Below are positions 54,247 to 64,000 of a stretch of DNA of 64,000 nucleotides, piece by piece (position 1 is the first letter of the stretch; each line of letters opens with the position of its first letter). The translations under genes were made by a program, and so were the position numbers. The notes below the pieces were generated by a model. The model was not told the origin of the DNA and searched no databases. It was given only the letters and a program-made list of their open reading frames with translations. The DNA comes from Phascolarctobacterium sp. ET69 (GTDB lineage: Bacteria > Bacillota > Negativicutes > Acidaminococcales > Acidaminococcaceae): NCBI RefSeq assembly GCF_023336935.1, contig NZ_JAMBLR010000007.1:23962-87961 (forward strand), in the 5' to 3' direction.

Positions 54247-55665
54247 ATGTCCGGCAATGCTGTAAATAAATTGCTGAAAGAAATAAAAAAGTACGTTAAA
54301 CAAAATTCCGCGCTGCTTGTGGCATGCAGCGGCGGTGCGGATTCGGCGGCGCTTACCGATGCATTATGGCAGCTTAAAGATGAATGCTGCTATAAAATAA
54401 CGGTAATGCATGTGGAACATGGCATACGCGGCCAGGAAGCGCTTGATGACGCGGAATTTGTAAAAAACTTCTGCGCAGAGCGCGGGCTTGCATTTGTATG
54501 CAGGCATGTAAAAGCACCGGATTATGCGCTGCAAAACGGGCTTTCGCTGGAGGACGCAGCACGTCGTTTGAGGTATAAAGCATTGTTTTCCTACGCGGCA
54601 GAGGCAGGGTGTGATTACATTGTTACGGCGCACCAGGCTGATGACCAGGCAGAAACCGTTTTAATGCAGCTTATGCGCGGCAGCGGTACTTCTGGTCTTG
54701 GCGGAATGCAGACAGCAAGCGGAAAACTGCTGCGGCCGTTTTTATTTGTACGGCGTACGGAAATTGAAGCTTATTGCCATGAACGCGGTTTGCGGTTTTG
54801 CAATGATTCTACCAATGATGATGTGCGTTATACTCGCAACAGAATAAGAAAAGAACTGCTGCCGTATTTGGAAAAAAGTTTTAACCCCAGGGTAATAGCG
54901 GCTCTTGGCAATACGGCGCAGCTTGCCAGGGCAGATAATGATTTTGCTGCTTATCATGCGCAGGTTTTTTATAACCAAAATGTTAAAGCAAACGGTAAAC
55001 TGCTGGAATGCCAAGCAGAGGCTCTTAAAACAGAGTTTGCGGCAGTGACCCGGCGCGTTGTGCGTATGATGTGGGAGAAAATGGCTGCCTGCGGAAGCGA
55101 ACTGGGCTTTGAGCATGTGGAAGCAGTGCTTGGGCTTTTGAAAAAGAGAAGCAGCGGCAAAATACTGGCACTGCCGGGCAAAACGGCAGCTGCATATTTT
55201 TACGGCAGGCTTTATGTAGGCACGCAGCCGGAGGTTAAAAAATTAATTAGTGCCGGTACAGTATTTGATGAAATTACTGTGCTTACAGAAAGTACCGGTA
55301 AATTAAAAGAAGTTAATCTGCCTGATGGCGGCGTGCTGCAATTCAGCACTGCGGAAGAATGCCCGGAGATAACAAAAAAACAGGCTGCTGTTCCGCTTGC
55401 CATCGCCGGTAATGAGCTTTGTATCCGCACAAGGCGTGACGGCGACAGGTTTTACCCGTATGGCAGCGCAGGCAGCAAAAAATTAAAAGATTATTTTATA
55501 GACAATAAAGTTCCGCGCGCAGAGCGCGACAAAAAGCTGCTGGTAACAGCAGGCAGCAAAGTTTTATGGATAATCGGCGAAAGGCAGGCCGGATGGAAAA
55601 CCAAGCCGGACGGCAAATGGCTGGTAATGAGGCTTGCCGGAAGAAAGGATGAAAAAAATGAATGA
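54247..55665 (+). CDS. tilS: tRNA(Ile)-lysidine synthetase
   Basis: A 472-aa N-type ATP pyrophosphatase. PP-loop ACSGGADSAALTDAL near residues 26-40, MHVEHGIRG, AHQADDQAETVLMQLMRGSG and RPFLFVRR are typical, followed by the C-terminal substrate-binding domains. It makes lysidine at C34 of tRNA-Ile(CAU), essential for AUA decoding. The 3' end overlaps hpt by 8 bp. Confidence 0.95.
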   Translation: MSGNAVNKLLKEIKKYVKQNSALLVACSGGADSAALTDALWQLKDECCYKITVMHVEHGIRGQEALDDAEFVKNFCAERGLAFVCRHVKAPDYALQNGLSLEDAARRLRYKALFSYAAEAGCDYIVTAHQADDQAETVLMQLMRGSGTSGLGGMQTASGKLLRPFLFVRRTEIEAYCHERGLRFCNDSTNDDVRYTRNRIRKELLPYLEKSFNPRVIAALGNTAQLARADNDFAAYHAQVFYNQNVKANGKLLECQAEALKTEFAAVTRRVVRMMWEKMAACGSELGFEHVEAVLGLLKKRSSGKILALPGKTAAAYFYGRLYVGTQPEVKKLISAGTVFDEITVLTESTGKLKEVNLPDGGVLQFSTAEECPEITKKQAAVPLAIAGNELCIRTRRDGDRFYPYGSAGSKKLKDYFIDNKVPRAERDKKLLVTAGSKVLWIIGERQAGWKTKPDGKWLVMRLAGRKDEKNE

Positions 55666-56200
55666 AAATATTGCAAAGGTTTTGCTGAGTGAAGAAGAAA
55701 TTCAAAAGCGCGTAAAAGAATTGGGCAGGCAGATACATGACGATTATAAAGATAAAGAAAAAATTGTGATGATAGGGCTTTTAAAGGGAGCTATTTACTT
55801 TTTTACCGACCTTTCGCTGGCAATTGATTTGCCGCTGCGCATTGATTTTATGGTGGCATCTTCTTACGGTTCCGGTACGGAAACCAGCGGCAATGTTGAT
55901 ATACGTTTGAGCTGCTCTGAAAATATTGAGGGCTGCCATGTGCTTCTGGTTGACGATATTATCGACAGCGGTGTTACCATGGAAGCAATTACAAGGCTTT
56001 TAATGGCGCAGAAACCTGCTTCCGTTAAAAAAGTAGCTTTGTGCGATAAGCCGAGCCGCCGCGTTAACAAATTAAATGCCGATTATGTGGGCTTTGAAAT
56101 TCCTGATGAATTTGTTGTAGGTTACGGCCTGGATTATGCCGGAGATTACCGCAATTTGCCGTTTATCGGCGTATTAAAGCCGGAAGCATATGCCAAATAA
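55658..56200 (+). CDS. hpt: Hypoxanthine phosphoribosyltransferase
   Basis: A 180-aa purine-salvage enzyme. GLLKGAIYFFTDL, FMVASSYGSGTETSGNV and the PRPP loop VLLVDDIIDSGVTME are intact; the C-terminal VGFEIPDEFVVGYGLDYAG is typical of the family. ATG 55658 has AAGGA 8 nt upstream; the ATG at 55649 overlaps that SD. Confidence 0.94.
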   Translation: MNENIAKVLLSEEEIQKRVKELGRQIHDDYKDKEKIVMIGLLKGAIYFFTDLSLAIDLPLRIDFMVASSYGSGTETSGNVDIRLSCSENIEGCHVLLVDDIIDSGVTMEAITRLLMAQKPASVKKVALCDKPSRRVNKLNADYVGFEIPDEFVVGYGLDYAGDYRNLPFIGVLKPEAYAK

Positions 56201-56206
56201 TAAATG

Positions 56207-56235
56207 TTGTGGAAACAGGGAGAATATATTATAAT
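56207..56235 (+). promoter_or_regulatory. Promoter of ftsH
   Basis: TTGTGG (56207-56212), a 17-nt spacer and TATAAT (56230-56235). Confidence 0.6.
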
Positions 56236-56282
56236 ATAGAAATGGTATTTGTAATTTAACTAAAGGTTAAGGAGGGTAGATT

Positions 56283-58244
56283 TTGACTAAATTTTTAAAA
56301 AATGTTGTATTCTACCTGCTGATAATAATTTGTGCGATAATGTTGTTTGATTCCTATTCAACCAACGTAGTCCCTAAAACAGATATTACTTACAGCGCTT
56401 TTATGAAGCATGTGCAGCAGGACGAAGTGCAGCAGGTAACGATTGTTGATAATGTTATCAGCGGCAAGCTGAAAGACGGCAGCGATTTTACAACGGTTGT
56501 GCCGAAGGATGAAAGCCTTATCCCTACTTTAAGGGCGCGTGACGTTGAAATTAAGGCTGAACTGCCGCCGGAGCCGCCGTGGTGGACTTCTGTGCTGAGC
56601 CAGCTTTTGCCGATGCTGATTATAGTTGCCATCTGGTTTTTCATGATGCAGCAAATGCAGGGCGGCGGTGGCGGACGCGGAGTTATGAACTTTGGCAAAA
56701 GCCGTGCGCGCCGTTACGATGAGGATAAAATCAGGGTAACTTTTAAAGATGTTGCCGGTGCTGATGAAGCCAAGCAGGAACTTGAAGAAGTTGTAGAATT
56801 TTTAAAACACCCCAAAAAGTATAATGACCTTGGCGCTAAAATTCCTAAAGGCGTACTTTTATACGGGCCTCCGGGTACAGGCAAAACGTTGCTTGCCAAA
56901 GCCGTTGCCGGTGAAGCCGGCGTACCGTTCTTCAGCATTTCCGGCTCTGACTTTGTGGAAATGTTTGTCGGCGTAGGCGCTTCCCGCGTGCGCGATTTGT
57001 TTGAGCAGGCTAAAAAGAGCGCTCCGTGCATTGTGTTCATTGACGAAATTGATGCCGTGGGCCGTCAGCGCGGCGCCGGCCTTGGCGGCGGGCATGACGA
57101 ACGTGAGCAGACTCTTAACCAGCTGCTGGTTGAGATGGACGGTTTTGGTGCCAACGAAGGCATTATTATGATTGCGGCCACCAACCGCCCTGATATTCTT
57201 GACCCGGCTCTTTTGCGCCCGGGACGTTTTGACCGCCAGATTGTGGTTGACCGCCCGGATATTAAAGGCCGCCGTGAAATTTTAAAAGTGCATGTAAAAG
57301 GCAAACCTGTGGGCAGCGATGTTGAACTTGACGTTATTGCAAGGCGTACCCCCGGCTTTACCGGCGCTGATTTAAGCAACCTGGTAAACGAAGCTGCATT
57401 AATGGCCGCACGCCGCAATAAAAAGCAGATTAACATGCCCGATATGGAAGAAGCAGCTGAACGCGTTATTATGGGACCCGAACGCCGCAGCAGAGTTATC
57501 AGCGACAACGAAAAACGCCTTACCGCATATCACGAAGGCGGGCATACGCTTGTCGGCATGCTGCTTGACAACGCAGACCCTGTACATAAGGTTACCATTA
57601 TTCCGCGCGGCAGAGCAGGCGGTTATACTTTAAGCCTGCCGAAAGAAGACCGTTATTACGCAACCAGGAGTGAAATGCTTGACGAACTGAAAGTGCTGCT
57701 TGGCGGGCGCGTGGCTGAAGCGCTGGTGCTGAAGGAAATTTCCAGTGGTGCCAGCAACGACTTGCAGCGCGCAACTTCTCTGGCACGCCAGATGATTTGC
57801 GAATACGGCATGAGTACGGAACTTGGCCCTGTAACCTTCGGGCACCGTCAGGACCAGGTATTTTTGGGGCGCGATATTGCGCGTGACAAAAATTACAGTG
57901 AGGAAATTGCAGCAAAAATTGATAAGGAAATCCGTAAGTTCCTTGACGAGGCTTACCAGAAAACCGAAGAACTGCTGCAAAACAATATTGACAAGCTGCA
58001 TTTAATTGCGCAGGCGCTTATTGAAAAAGAAACGCTGGAAGGCAGCGAAATTGAACAGCTTATGAAATATGGGCGCATTCTGGACAAAAACGAACAGCCG
58101 CCTGATGATAACAGCGGTACACCGGCCGTAATTCCGCCGGATGCCGTAACTGTACCGGCAGCGGAAGCGCAGCCGCAGGCAACACCTCAGTATCAGGAAG
58201 TGCCGGGCGTTGTAAGTACGGAAGAAAAACACGCTTTAAATTAA
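56283..58244 (+). CDS. ftsH: ATP-dependent membrane zinc metalloprotease FtsH
   Basis: A 653-aa protein with two N-terminal membrane helices around a small extracytoplasmic domain, an AAA module (Walker A GPPGTGKT at 195-202, [12 protein letters not shown], second-region RPGRFDRQI) and an M41 protease domain. The zinc motif is HEGGH (417-421) instead of the usual HEAGH; it still fits HExxH. The acidic C-terminal tail (about 600-653) is Pro/Ala-rich. It degrades misfolded membrane proteins and short-lived regulators. TTG start behind AAGGAGGG. Confidence 0.96.
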   Translation: MTKFLKNVVFYLLIIICAIMLFDSYSTNVVPKTDITYSAFMKHVQQDEVQQVTIVDNVISGKLKDGSDFTTVVPKDESLIPTLRARDVEIKAELPPEPPWWTSVLSQLLPMLIIVAIWFFMMQQMQGGGGGRGVMNFGKSRARRYDEDKIRVTFKDVAGADEAKQELEEVVEFLKHPKKYNDLGAKIPKGVLLYGPPGTGKTLLAKAVAGEAGVPFFSISGSDFVEMFVGVGASRVRDLFEQAKKSAPCIVFIDEIDAVGRQRGAGLGGGHDEREQTLNQLLVEMDGFGANEGIIMIAATNRPDILDPALLRPGRFDRQIVVDRPDIKGRREILKVHVKGKPVGSDVELDVIARRTPGFTGADLSNLVNEAALMAARRNKKQINMPDMEEAAERVIMGPERRSRVISDNEKRLTAYHEGGHTLVGMLLDNADPVHKVTIIPRGRAGGYTLSLPKEDRYYATRSEMLDELKVLLGGRVAEALVLKEISSGASNDLQRATSLARQMICEYGMSTELGPVTFGHRQDQVFLGRDIARDKNYSEEIAAKIDKEIRKFLDEAYQKTEELLQNNIDKLHLIAQALIEKETLEGSEIEQLMKYGRILDKNEQPPDDNSGTPAVIPPDAVTVPAAEAQPQATPQYQEVPGVVSTEEKHALN

Positions 58245-58331
58245 TATAAAACACCGGTTTTAGTGGGACGGTTTAAAATGTATGTAAAAATGCAATTTAA
58301 CGGCCGACCATAAAGCCGGTTTTTTTATTGC

Positions 58332-58360
58332 TTGACTTTACGTTAACAGAATGTTAATCT
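58332..58360 (+). promoter_or_regulatory. birA promoter with an inverted repeat in the -10 region
   Basis: TTGACT (58332-58337), a 17-nt spacer and TAATCT (58355-58360). TTAACA-GAA-TGTTAA (58343-58357) is a perfect 6-3-6 palindrome covering the spacer and the start of the -10, a good place for a repressor. Confidence 0.6.
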
Positions 58361-58385
58361 TTAGGATAACGAGGAGTGTGATTTT

Positions 58386-59381
58386 ATGCGTGGACGCATT
58401 TTGGAGATTTTACGTGCCGGGGGGCAGGAGCCTGTATCCGGTGAAGAACTTTCCCGCCAGCTTGATGTATCGCGCACTGCGGTATGGAAACATATTCAGG
58501 CTTTAAAGGCTGAGGGTTATGATATTGAATCGGTACCTAAAAAAGGTTATGTTTTAAAATCTGCTCCGGACAGGCTGAAACCGGCAGAAATTATAACTCA
58601 TTTAAAAACAAAATGGCTTGGGCACAGCATTCATTACTGCGAAAGCGTAGATTCTACCAACAATGTTGCCAAACGCCTGGCGGAAGAAGGCTGCGACAAC
58701 GGGCTTGTTGTTGTAAGCGAAGAACAGCGCGGCGGCAAAGGCAGGCTTTCGCGCGGCTGGTTTTCTCCGTTTGCGTGCGGCGACTGGTTTTCTGTTGTTT
58801 TAAAACCGCCGTTTTTGCCGCAGGAGGCTTCCAAATGCACGCTTATGGCTGCTGTTGCAGTTGTAAAGGCAGTTAATAAATACAGCGGCGTTAATGCTGC
58901 CATTAAATGGCCTAACGATATTTTGCTGAACGGCAGGAAACTGGTTGGCATTTTAACTGAAATGAGCGCTGAGTTCGGCAAAATTAATTATATTGTTATC
59001 GGCACCGGCATTAATGTAAATGTGCCGAAAAATATTGTGCCGGACGATATTAAAGACTGCGCAATTTCCGTTGCCGATGCGGCGCAGGAACCTGTTTCGA
59101 GAGTGCAGATTTTAGCCGATGTGCTGTTTTACATGGAAGAACTGTACGAAGCAGTTTTAAAGGATGGGTTTGCACCTGTTCTGGAAGAATGGCGCAAATA
59201 TTCCTGCACTTTGGGGCAGCAGGTTAAGGTTATAGCACCCGGTGAAACTTACAGCGGGCTTGCGGTTGATATTGATGCCGACGGGCTTTTGATTGTAAAA
59301 AAAGATGACGGAACTGTTGAAAAAGTTATTGCCGGTGATGTATCAATACGCCCGGCAGCAGGCACGGGAAAATACGCTTAA
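58386..59381 (+). CDS. birA: Biotin operon repressor / biotin-[acetyl-CoA carboxylase] ligase BirA
   Basis: A 331-aa bifunctional protein. The N-terminal winged helix (EELSRQLDVSRTAVWKHIQA, about 18-40) binds DNA. The catalytic domain has SVDSTNNVAKRLAE, the biotinyl-AMP loop SEEQRGGKGRLSRGW, and AIKWPNDILLNGRKLVGIL, and a C-terminal SH3-like cap ends the protein. It biotinylates carboxylases and represses biotin genes. SD GAGGAG. No biotin biosynthesis gene is in the window. Confidence 0.94.
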   Translation: MRGRILEILRAGGQEPVSGEELSRQLDVSRTAVWKHIQALKAEGYDIESVPKKGYVLKSAPDRLKPAEIITHLKTKWLGHSIHYCESVDSTNNVAKRLAEEGCDNGLVVVSEEQRGGKGRLSRGWFSPFACGDWFSVVLKPPFLPQEASKCTLMAAVAVVKAVNKYSGVNAAIKWPNDILLNGRKLVGILTEMSAEFGKINYIVIGTGINVNVPKNIVPDDIKDCAISVADAAQEPVSRVQILADVLFYMEELYEAVLKDGFAPVLEEWRKYSCTLGQQVKVIAPGETYSGLAVDIDADGLLIVKKDDGTVEKVIAGDVSIRPAAGTGKYA

Positions 59382-59392
59382 GTAAATTTTGC

Positions 59393-59421
59393 TGTACAGC
59401 CCCGGTTTTTTCTGATATAAT
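59393..59421 (+). promoter_or_regulatory. Promoter of coaX
   Basis: TGTACA (59393-59398), a 17-nt spacer and TATAAT (59416-59421). Confidence 0.6.
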
Positions 59422-59468
59422 ATGCGAGGTTCTTTAGTTAGTAATTTTACTCCGCAGGAGGATAGGCA

Positions 59469-60245
59469 ATGTTATTAGTAATTGATGTTGGCAACACTAA
59501 TATTGTAGCCGGTGTTTTTGATGGCAAGAGCCTGGTTTCGCATTGGCGTTTTTCTACTGACCGTTCCAAAACAGCCGATGAATACGGCATTTTGCTCAGA
59601 AGTATGTTTAACTATACTAAAATGCCGATGGATGAAGTTAAGGCGATTATTATTTCGAGCGTTGTACCGCCGCTTATTGTGCCTTTGTGCCACATGTGCG
59701 AGCGCTATTTTGACCAGGTGCCCATGGTTGTTGGCCCCGGCATTAAAACCGGTATTTCCTTAAGATATGATAATCCGCGTGAAGTTGGCGCCGACCGTAT
59801 AGTTAATGCGGTAGCCGCTTTTGAAAAATACGCTTCCAAAGGCAAACCGATGATTATTGTTGATTTTGGCACTGCCACAACATTTTGTGCACTTTTGCCT
59901 ACCGGCGAATATCTCGGCGGCGCTATTGCCCCGGGCATTGGCATTTCTGCGGAGGCTTTGTTCCAGCGCACGGCCAAGCTGCCGCGTGTTGAACTTATAA
60001 AACCGCCTGCCGTAATCTGCAAAAATACGGTAAACGCTATGCAGGCAGGTATTTTGGTTGGCTTTGTAGGGCAGATGAACGAAATCGTCTGCAAAATGAA
60101 GGAAGAACTTGGCGGTGAAGCAATTGTTATTGCAACCGGCGGTTTTGCAACTACCATGGCAGCCGAATCTGATGTAATTGATGCGGTTGAGCCGTTCCTT
60201 ACTTTGGAAGGCCTGCTTATACTTTACGAAAAGAACGCAAAATAA
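59469..60245 (+). CDS. coaX: Type III pantothenate kinase
   Basis: A 258-aa ASKHA-fold kinase for the first step of CoA synthesis. [16 protein letters not shown] is the phosphate loop, [15 protein letters not shown] holds a catalytic Asp, and [14 protein letters not shown] and [16 protein letters not shown] follow. Type III enzymes are not feedback-inhibited by CoA. SD CAGGAGG. Position next to ftsH/birA/dus matches Firmicutes. Confidence 0.94.
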   Translation: MLLVIDVGNTNIVAGVFDGKSLVSHWRFSTDRSKTADEYGILLRSMFNYTKMPMDEVKAIIISSVVPPLIVPLCHMCERYFDQVPMVVGPGIKTGISLRYDNPREVGADRIVNAVAAFEKYASKGKPMIIVDFGTATTFCALLPTGEYLGGAIAPGIGISAEALFQRTAKLPRVELIKPPAVICKNTVNAMQAGILVGFVGQMNEIVCKMKEELGGEAIVIATGGFATTMAAESDVIDAVEPFLTLEGLLILYEKNAK

Positions 60246-60253
60246 AAATTTTG

Positions 60254-60280
60254 GGCCTGCTGAACGGCAGGCCTTATTTT
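60254..60280 (+). terminator. Terminator of coaX
   Basis: GGCCTGC (60254-60260) pairs with GCAGGCC (60267-60273), then TTATTTT. dusB starts 20 nt after the stem. Confidence 0.75.
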
Positions 60281-60292
60281 ATGAGGTGAAAA

Positions 60293-61300
60293 ATGCAGAT
60301 TGGCAATATCAGGCTGAGCGCGCCGGTAGCTTTGGCGCCCATGGCCGGCATTACCGATATGCCGTTCAGGATTATTTGCAAAGAGCTTGGCTGCGGCCTT
60401 GTAGTATCTGAAATGGTGAGCGCCAAAGGGCTTTTATATAAAAATGTAAAAACGTTTGATATGCTGCGTATTGCGCAGGAAGAACGCCCGGCTGCCATTC
60501 AGCTTTTCGGCAGTAATCCGATGGAGCTTGCCCGGGCCGCTAAAATAGTGGAGGCTGACGGGGCAGACATTATTGATTTTAACATGGGCTGCCCGGTGCC
60601 CAAAATTGTTAATAACGGCGAAGGCTCGGCTTTAATGAAAAATCCGCAGCTGGCGTATGAAATTTTGGCACGTATGGCAGACAGCGTTAAAATTCCGGTT
60701 ACTGTTAAAATACGTGCCGGATGGGACGAAAAAAATATTAATGCTCCCGAAATTGCACTTTTGGCGGAAAAAGCAGGCGTGGCAGCCATTGCTGTGCATG
60801 GCAGAACGCGCGAGCAGTATTATAACGGCAAAGCAGACTGGAATGTTATAAAAAAAGTAAAAGAAACCGTAAAAATACCTGTTTTCGGCAATGGCGATAT
60901 TTTAACAGCAGCAGACGGTTTGCGCATGCTTAAAGAAACCGGATGTGACGGTTTAATGATAGGCCGCGGTGCAGACGGCAATCCGTGGATTTTTACGGAA
61001 ATTATAAATGCGCTGAACGGCAGCTGCGGAAAGTACGAAGTTCCGCTTGATGTGCGCCTGCATATGATTGAAAGGCATTTGCATATGCTTAAAGATTTTA
61101 AAGGCGAAGTTATTGCCGTAAAGGAAATGCGCAGACATGCCGGTGCATATTTAAAAGGCATGCCAATGGCGGCAGAGTACCGCAGGCGCATCAATGAACT
61201 TAATACTTGTGAGGAATTTGGCGCACTTTTGCGGGAATACCGTAACGAAGCCGAAAAGTTTCTGGCAGCAAAGCATAATTTTTGCAGTGAAGCAGACTGA
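60293..61300 (+). CDS. dusB: tRNA-dihydrouridine synthase (DusB type)
   Basis: A 335-aa FMN enzyme reducing uridines in the tRNA D-loop. LAPMAGITDMPFRIICKELG, IDFNMGCPVPKIVNNGEGSA with the catalytic Cys, KIRAGWDE, AVHGRTREQYY and GNGDILTAADG are diagnostic. SD GAGGTGA. Same location as dusB (yacF) in Bacillus. Confidence 0.94.
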   Translation: MQIGNIRLSAPVALAPMAGITDMPFRIICKELGCGLVVSEMVSAKGLLYKNVKTFDMLRIAQEERPAAIQLFGSNPMELARAAKIVEADGADIIDFNMGCPVPKIVNNGEGSALMKNPQLAYEILARMADSVKIPVTVKIRAGWDEKNINAPEIALLAEKAGVAAIAVHGRTREQYYNGKADWNVIKKVKETVKIPVFGNGDILTAADGLRMLKETGCDGLMIGRGADGNPWIFTEIINALNGSCGKYEVPLDVRLHMIERHLHMLKDFKGEVIAVKEMRRHAGAYLKGMPMAAEYRRRINELNTCEEFGALLREYRNEAEKFLAAKHNFCSEAD

Positions 61301-61312
61301 AAATTAAGTAAG

Positions 61313-61341
61313 TTGACAAACACAAATTAAAAAATTATAAT
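61313..61341 (+). promoter_or_regulatory. Consensus promoter of greA-lysS
   Basis: TTGACA (61313-61318), a 17-nt spacer and TATAAT (61336-61341): perfect in all elements. Confidence 0.93.
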
Positions 61342-61364
61342 TTATTCTATAATACTATGAATTT

Positions 61365-61426
61365 GTTCCGTAACCCAGTGTCAGGCATATGCTTGGCACT
61401 GTTTAATATTGCTTGGCAGGCGGAAC
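61365..61426 (+). promoter_or_regulatory. Structured greA leader
   Basis: GTTCCG (61365-61370) pairs with CGGAAC (61421-61426), enclosing an 11-bp hairpin CAGTGTCAGGC-ATAT-GCTTGGCACTG (61376-61401, two G-U pairs). GCTTGGCA is repeated (61391-61398 and 61411-61418), so the 5' arm could pair with either copy. The outer stem ends just before AAAAGGAG. Regulation is possible but not shown. Confidence 0.5.
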
Positions 61427-61447
61427 TTATTAAAAGGAGCATTATTT

Positions 61448-61921
61448 ATGAGCAGTAAAGAAACTATTTTAACAGCCGAAGGCTTAAAGAAACTTGAAGA
61501 TGAGCTTGAAAATCTCCGTTCTGTAAGACGCCATGAAGTTGCAGAACGTATCAAAGTAGCTATCGGCTATGGCGATATAAGTGAAAACTCCGAATATGAT
61601 GATGCAAAAAATGAACAGGCATTTATTGAAGGCCGTATTCTTGAGCTGGAACAGATGATCAGCACTGCTACCGTTATCGACAGCGCTTCCAACAAAGAAG
61701 GCGTGGTAATGCTTGGGTCTACTGTTGTGGTTAAAGATATGGAATTTGGCGATGAAGAAACCTATACTATTGTCGGCACAACCGAAGCTGACCCTTCCAA
61801 AAACCGTATTTCCAATGAATCGCCTGTAGGTGCGGCAATTCTTGGCCAGAAAGTAAACTCTGTGGTGCAGGTACATACCCCCGCAGGTGAATTGTCTTAT
61901 CAGATTTTAGAAGTTAAATAA
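61448..61921 (+). CDS. greA: Transcription elongation factor GreA
   Basis: A 157-aa factor of standard length. The N-terminal coiled coil contains ERIKVAIGYGDISENSEYDD with the acidic tip, EQAFIEGRILELEQMI follows, and the C-terminal FKBP-like domain holds GSTVVVKDME and SPVGAAILGQKV. It stimulates transcript cleavage in backtracked RNA polymerase. SD AAGGAGC; an earlier frame extension to 61409 lies in the leader. lysS begins 24 bp later. Confidence 0.95.
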   Translation: MSSKETILTAEGLKKLEDELENLRSVRRHEVAERIKVAIGYGDISENSEYDDAKNEQAFIEGRILELEQMISTATVIDSASNKEGVVMLGSTVVVKDMEFGDEETYTIVGTTEADPSKNRISNESPVGAAILGQKVNSVVQVHTPAGELSYQILEVK

Positions 61922-61939
61922 TTTGTTGGGGAGCGATAA

Positions 61940-63904
<1,965 letters not shown>

Positions 63905-63928
63905 TACTGTCATTAATAAGATAATAAA

Positions 63929-63960
63929 AAGAGGGTGCTGTGGCACTCTCTTCTTTTTTT
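63929..63960 (+). terminator. Terminator of greA-lysS
   Basis: AAGAGGGTGC (63929-63938) pairs with GCACTCTCTT (63943-63952, one G-U pair), then seven T residues. Confidence 0.9.
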
Positions 63961-63980
63961 ATAAAATTTTACTTTTAGTG

Positions 63981-63986
63981 TTGACA
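63981..63986 (+). promoter_or_regulatory. -35 element of a promoter cut by the window end
   Basis: TTGACA lies 14 nt before the last base, following an AT-rich stretch; the -10 would fall outside. In Bacillus an rRNA operon follows lysS, so a strong promoter here would make sense. This is inference only. Confidence 0.4.
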
Positions 63987-64000
63987 AGAAGTAAAAATAG

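Overview
The window reads as a chromosomal core segment from a low-to-mid GC Firmicute of the class Negativicutes, most likely a Phascolarctobacterium/Acidaminococcus relative. This is inferred, not tested. The reasons are: (i) the gene order mfd - SpoVB-like flippase - mazG - HU - divIC - S1 protein - tilS - hpt - ftsH - birA - coaX - dusB - greA - lysS is the classic Bacillus/Clostridium arrangement; (ii) an RND pump with its periplasmic adaptor implies a double membrane; (iii) the spore genes yabP/yabQ/spoVT normally found in that cluster are absent.

Layout. 1-3438: end of an LCP cell-wall ligase, rsfS, an S1/CvfB-like RNA-binding protein and a tandem pair of TauE/SafE transporters, the second apparently starting at ATT. 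3439-12091: one transcription unit for aromatic amino acids, with a consensus promoter, a 50-codon leader peptide packed with Phe and Tyr codons, an intrinsic terminator, and then aroF-tyrA-aroB-aroA-aroC-pheA-aroE-aroK-aroQ. These genes cover all seven shikimate-pathway steps plus the Tyr and Phe branch enzymes, and the arrangement looks like transcription attenuation. 12092-16640: convergent RND pump genes under a palindromic TetR-type operator. 16694-26112: rmuC, an MscS channel, a DUF456 protein, a glyoxalase-fold protein, a 2-hydroxyacid dehydrogenase, a DUF2939 protein, tRNA-Pro, a stand-alone protein resembling DnaA domain I, mscL with a zinc ribbon, tyrS and brnQ.

26230-28363 is a two-gene Septu-type antiphage module (ptuA ATPase, ptuB HNH nuclease) inserted between housekeeping genes. 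28450-31717 makes sugar nucleotides for surface polysaccharide (phosphohexomutase, galU, galE). 31837-34428 holds an ABC-F ATPase, tadA and tRNA-Ser. 34429-35130 looks scarred: it has a truncated aldo/keto reductase and an inverted 25-bp copy of the tRNA-Ser anticodon arm. 35130-39825 carries a DUF362 protein, azlCD, a Tat-exported flavodoxin-like lipoprotein and putP.

39929-43808 is a DUF1934-argS-pyrG unit behind a strongly folded leader. 43876-46446 contains sppA, a YIP1-like membrane protein and glpX. 46520-63904 is the conserved mfd-to-lysS block. Here greA has a consensus promoter and a structured leader, and lysS carries an extra C-terminal Trbp111-type tRNA-binding domain. The window ends just inside a new -35 element. 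Where RNA folding is claimed, pairing was done by eye; no folding program, database search or alignment was run.
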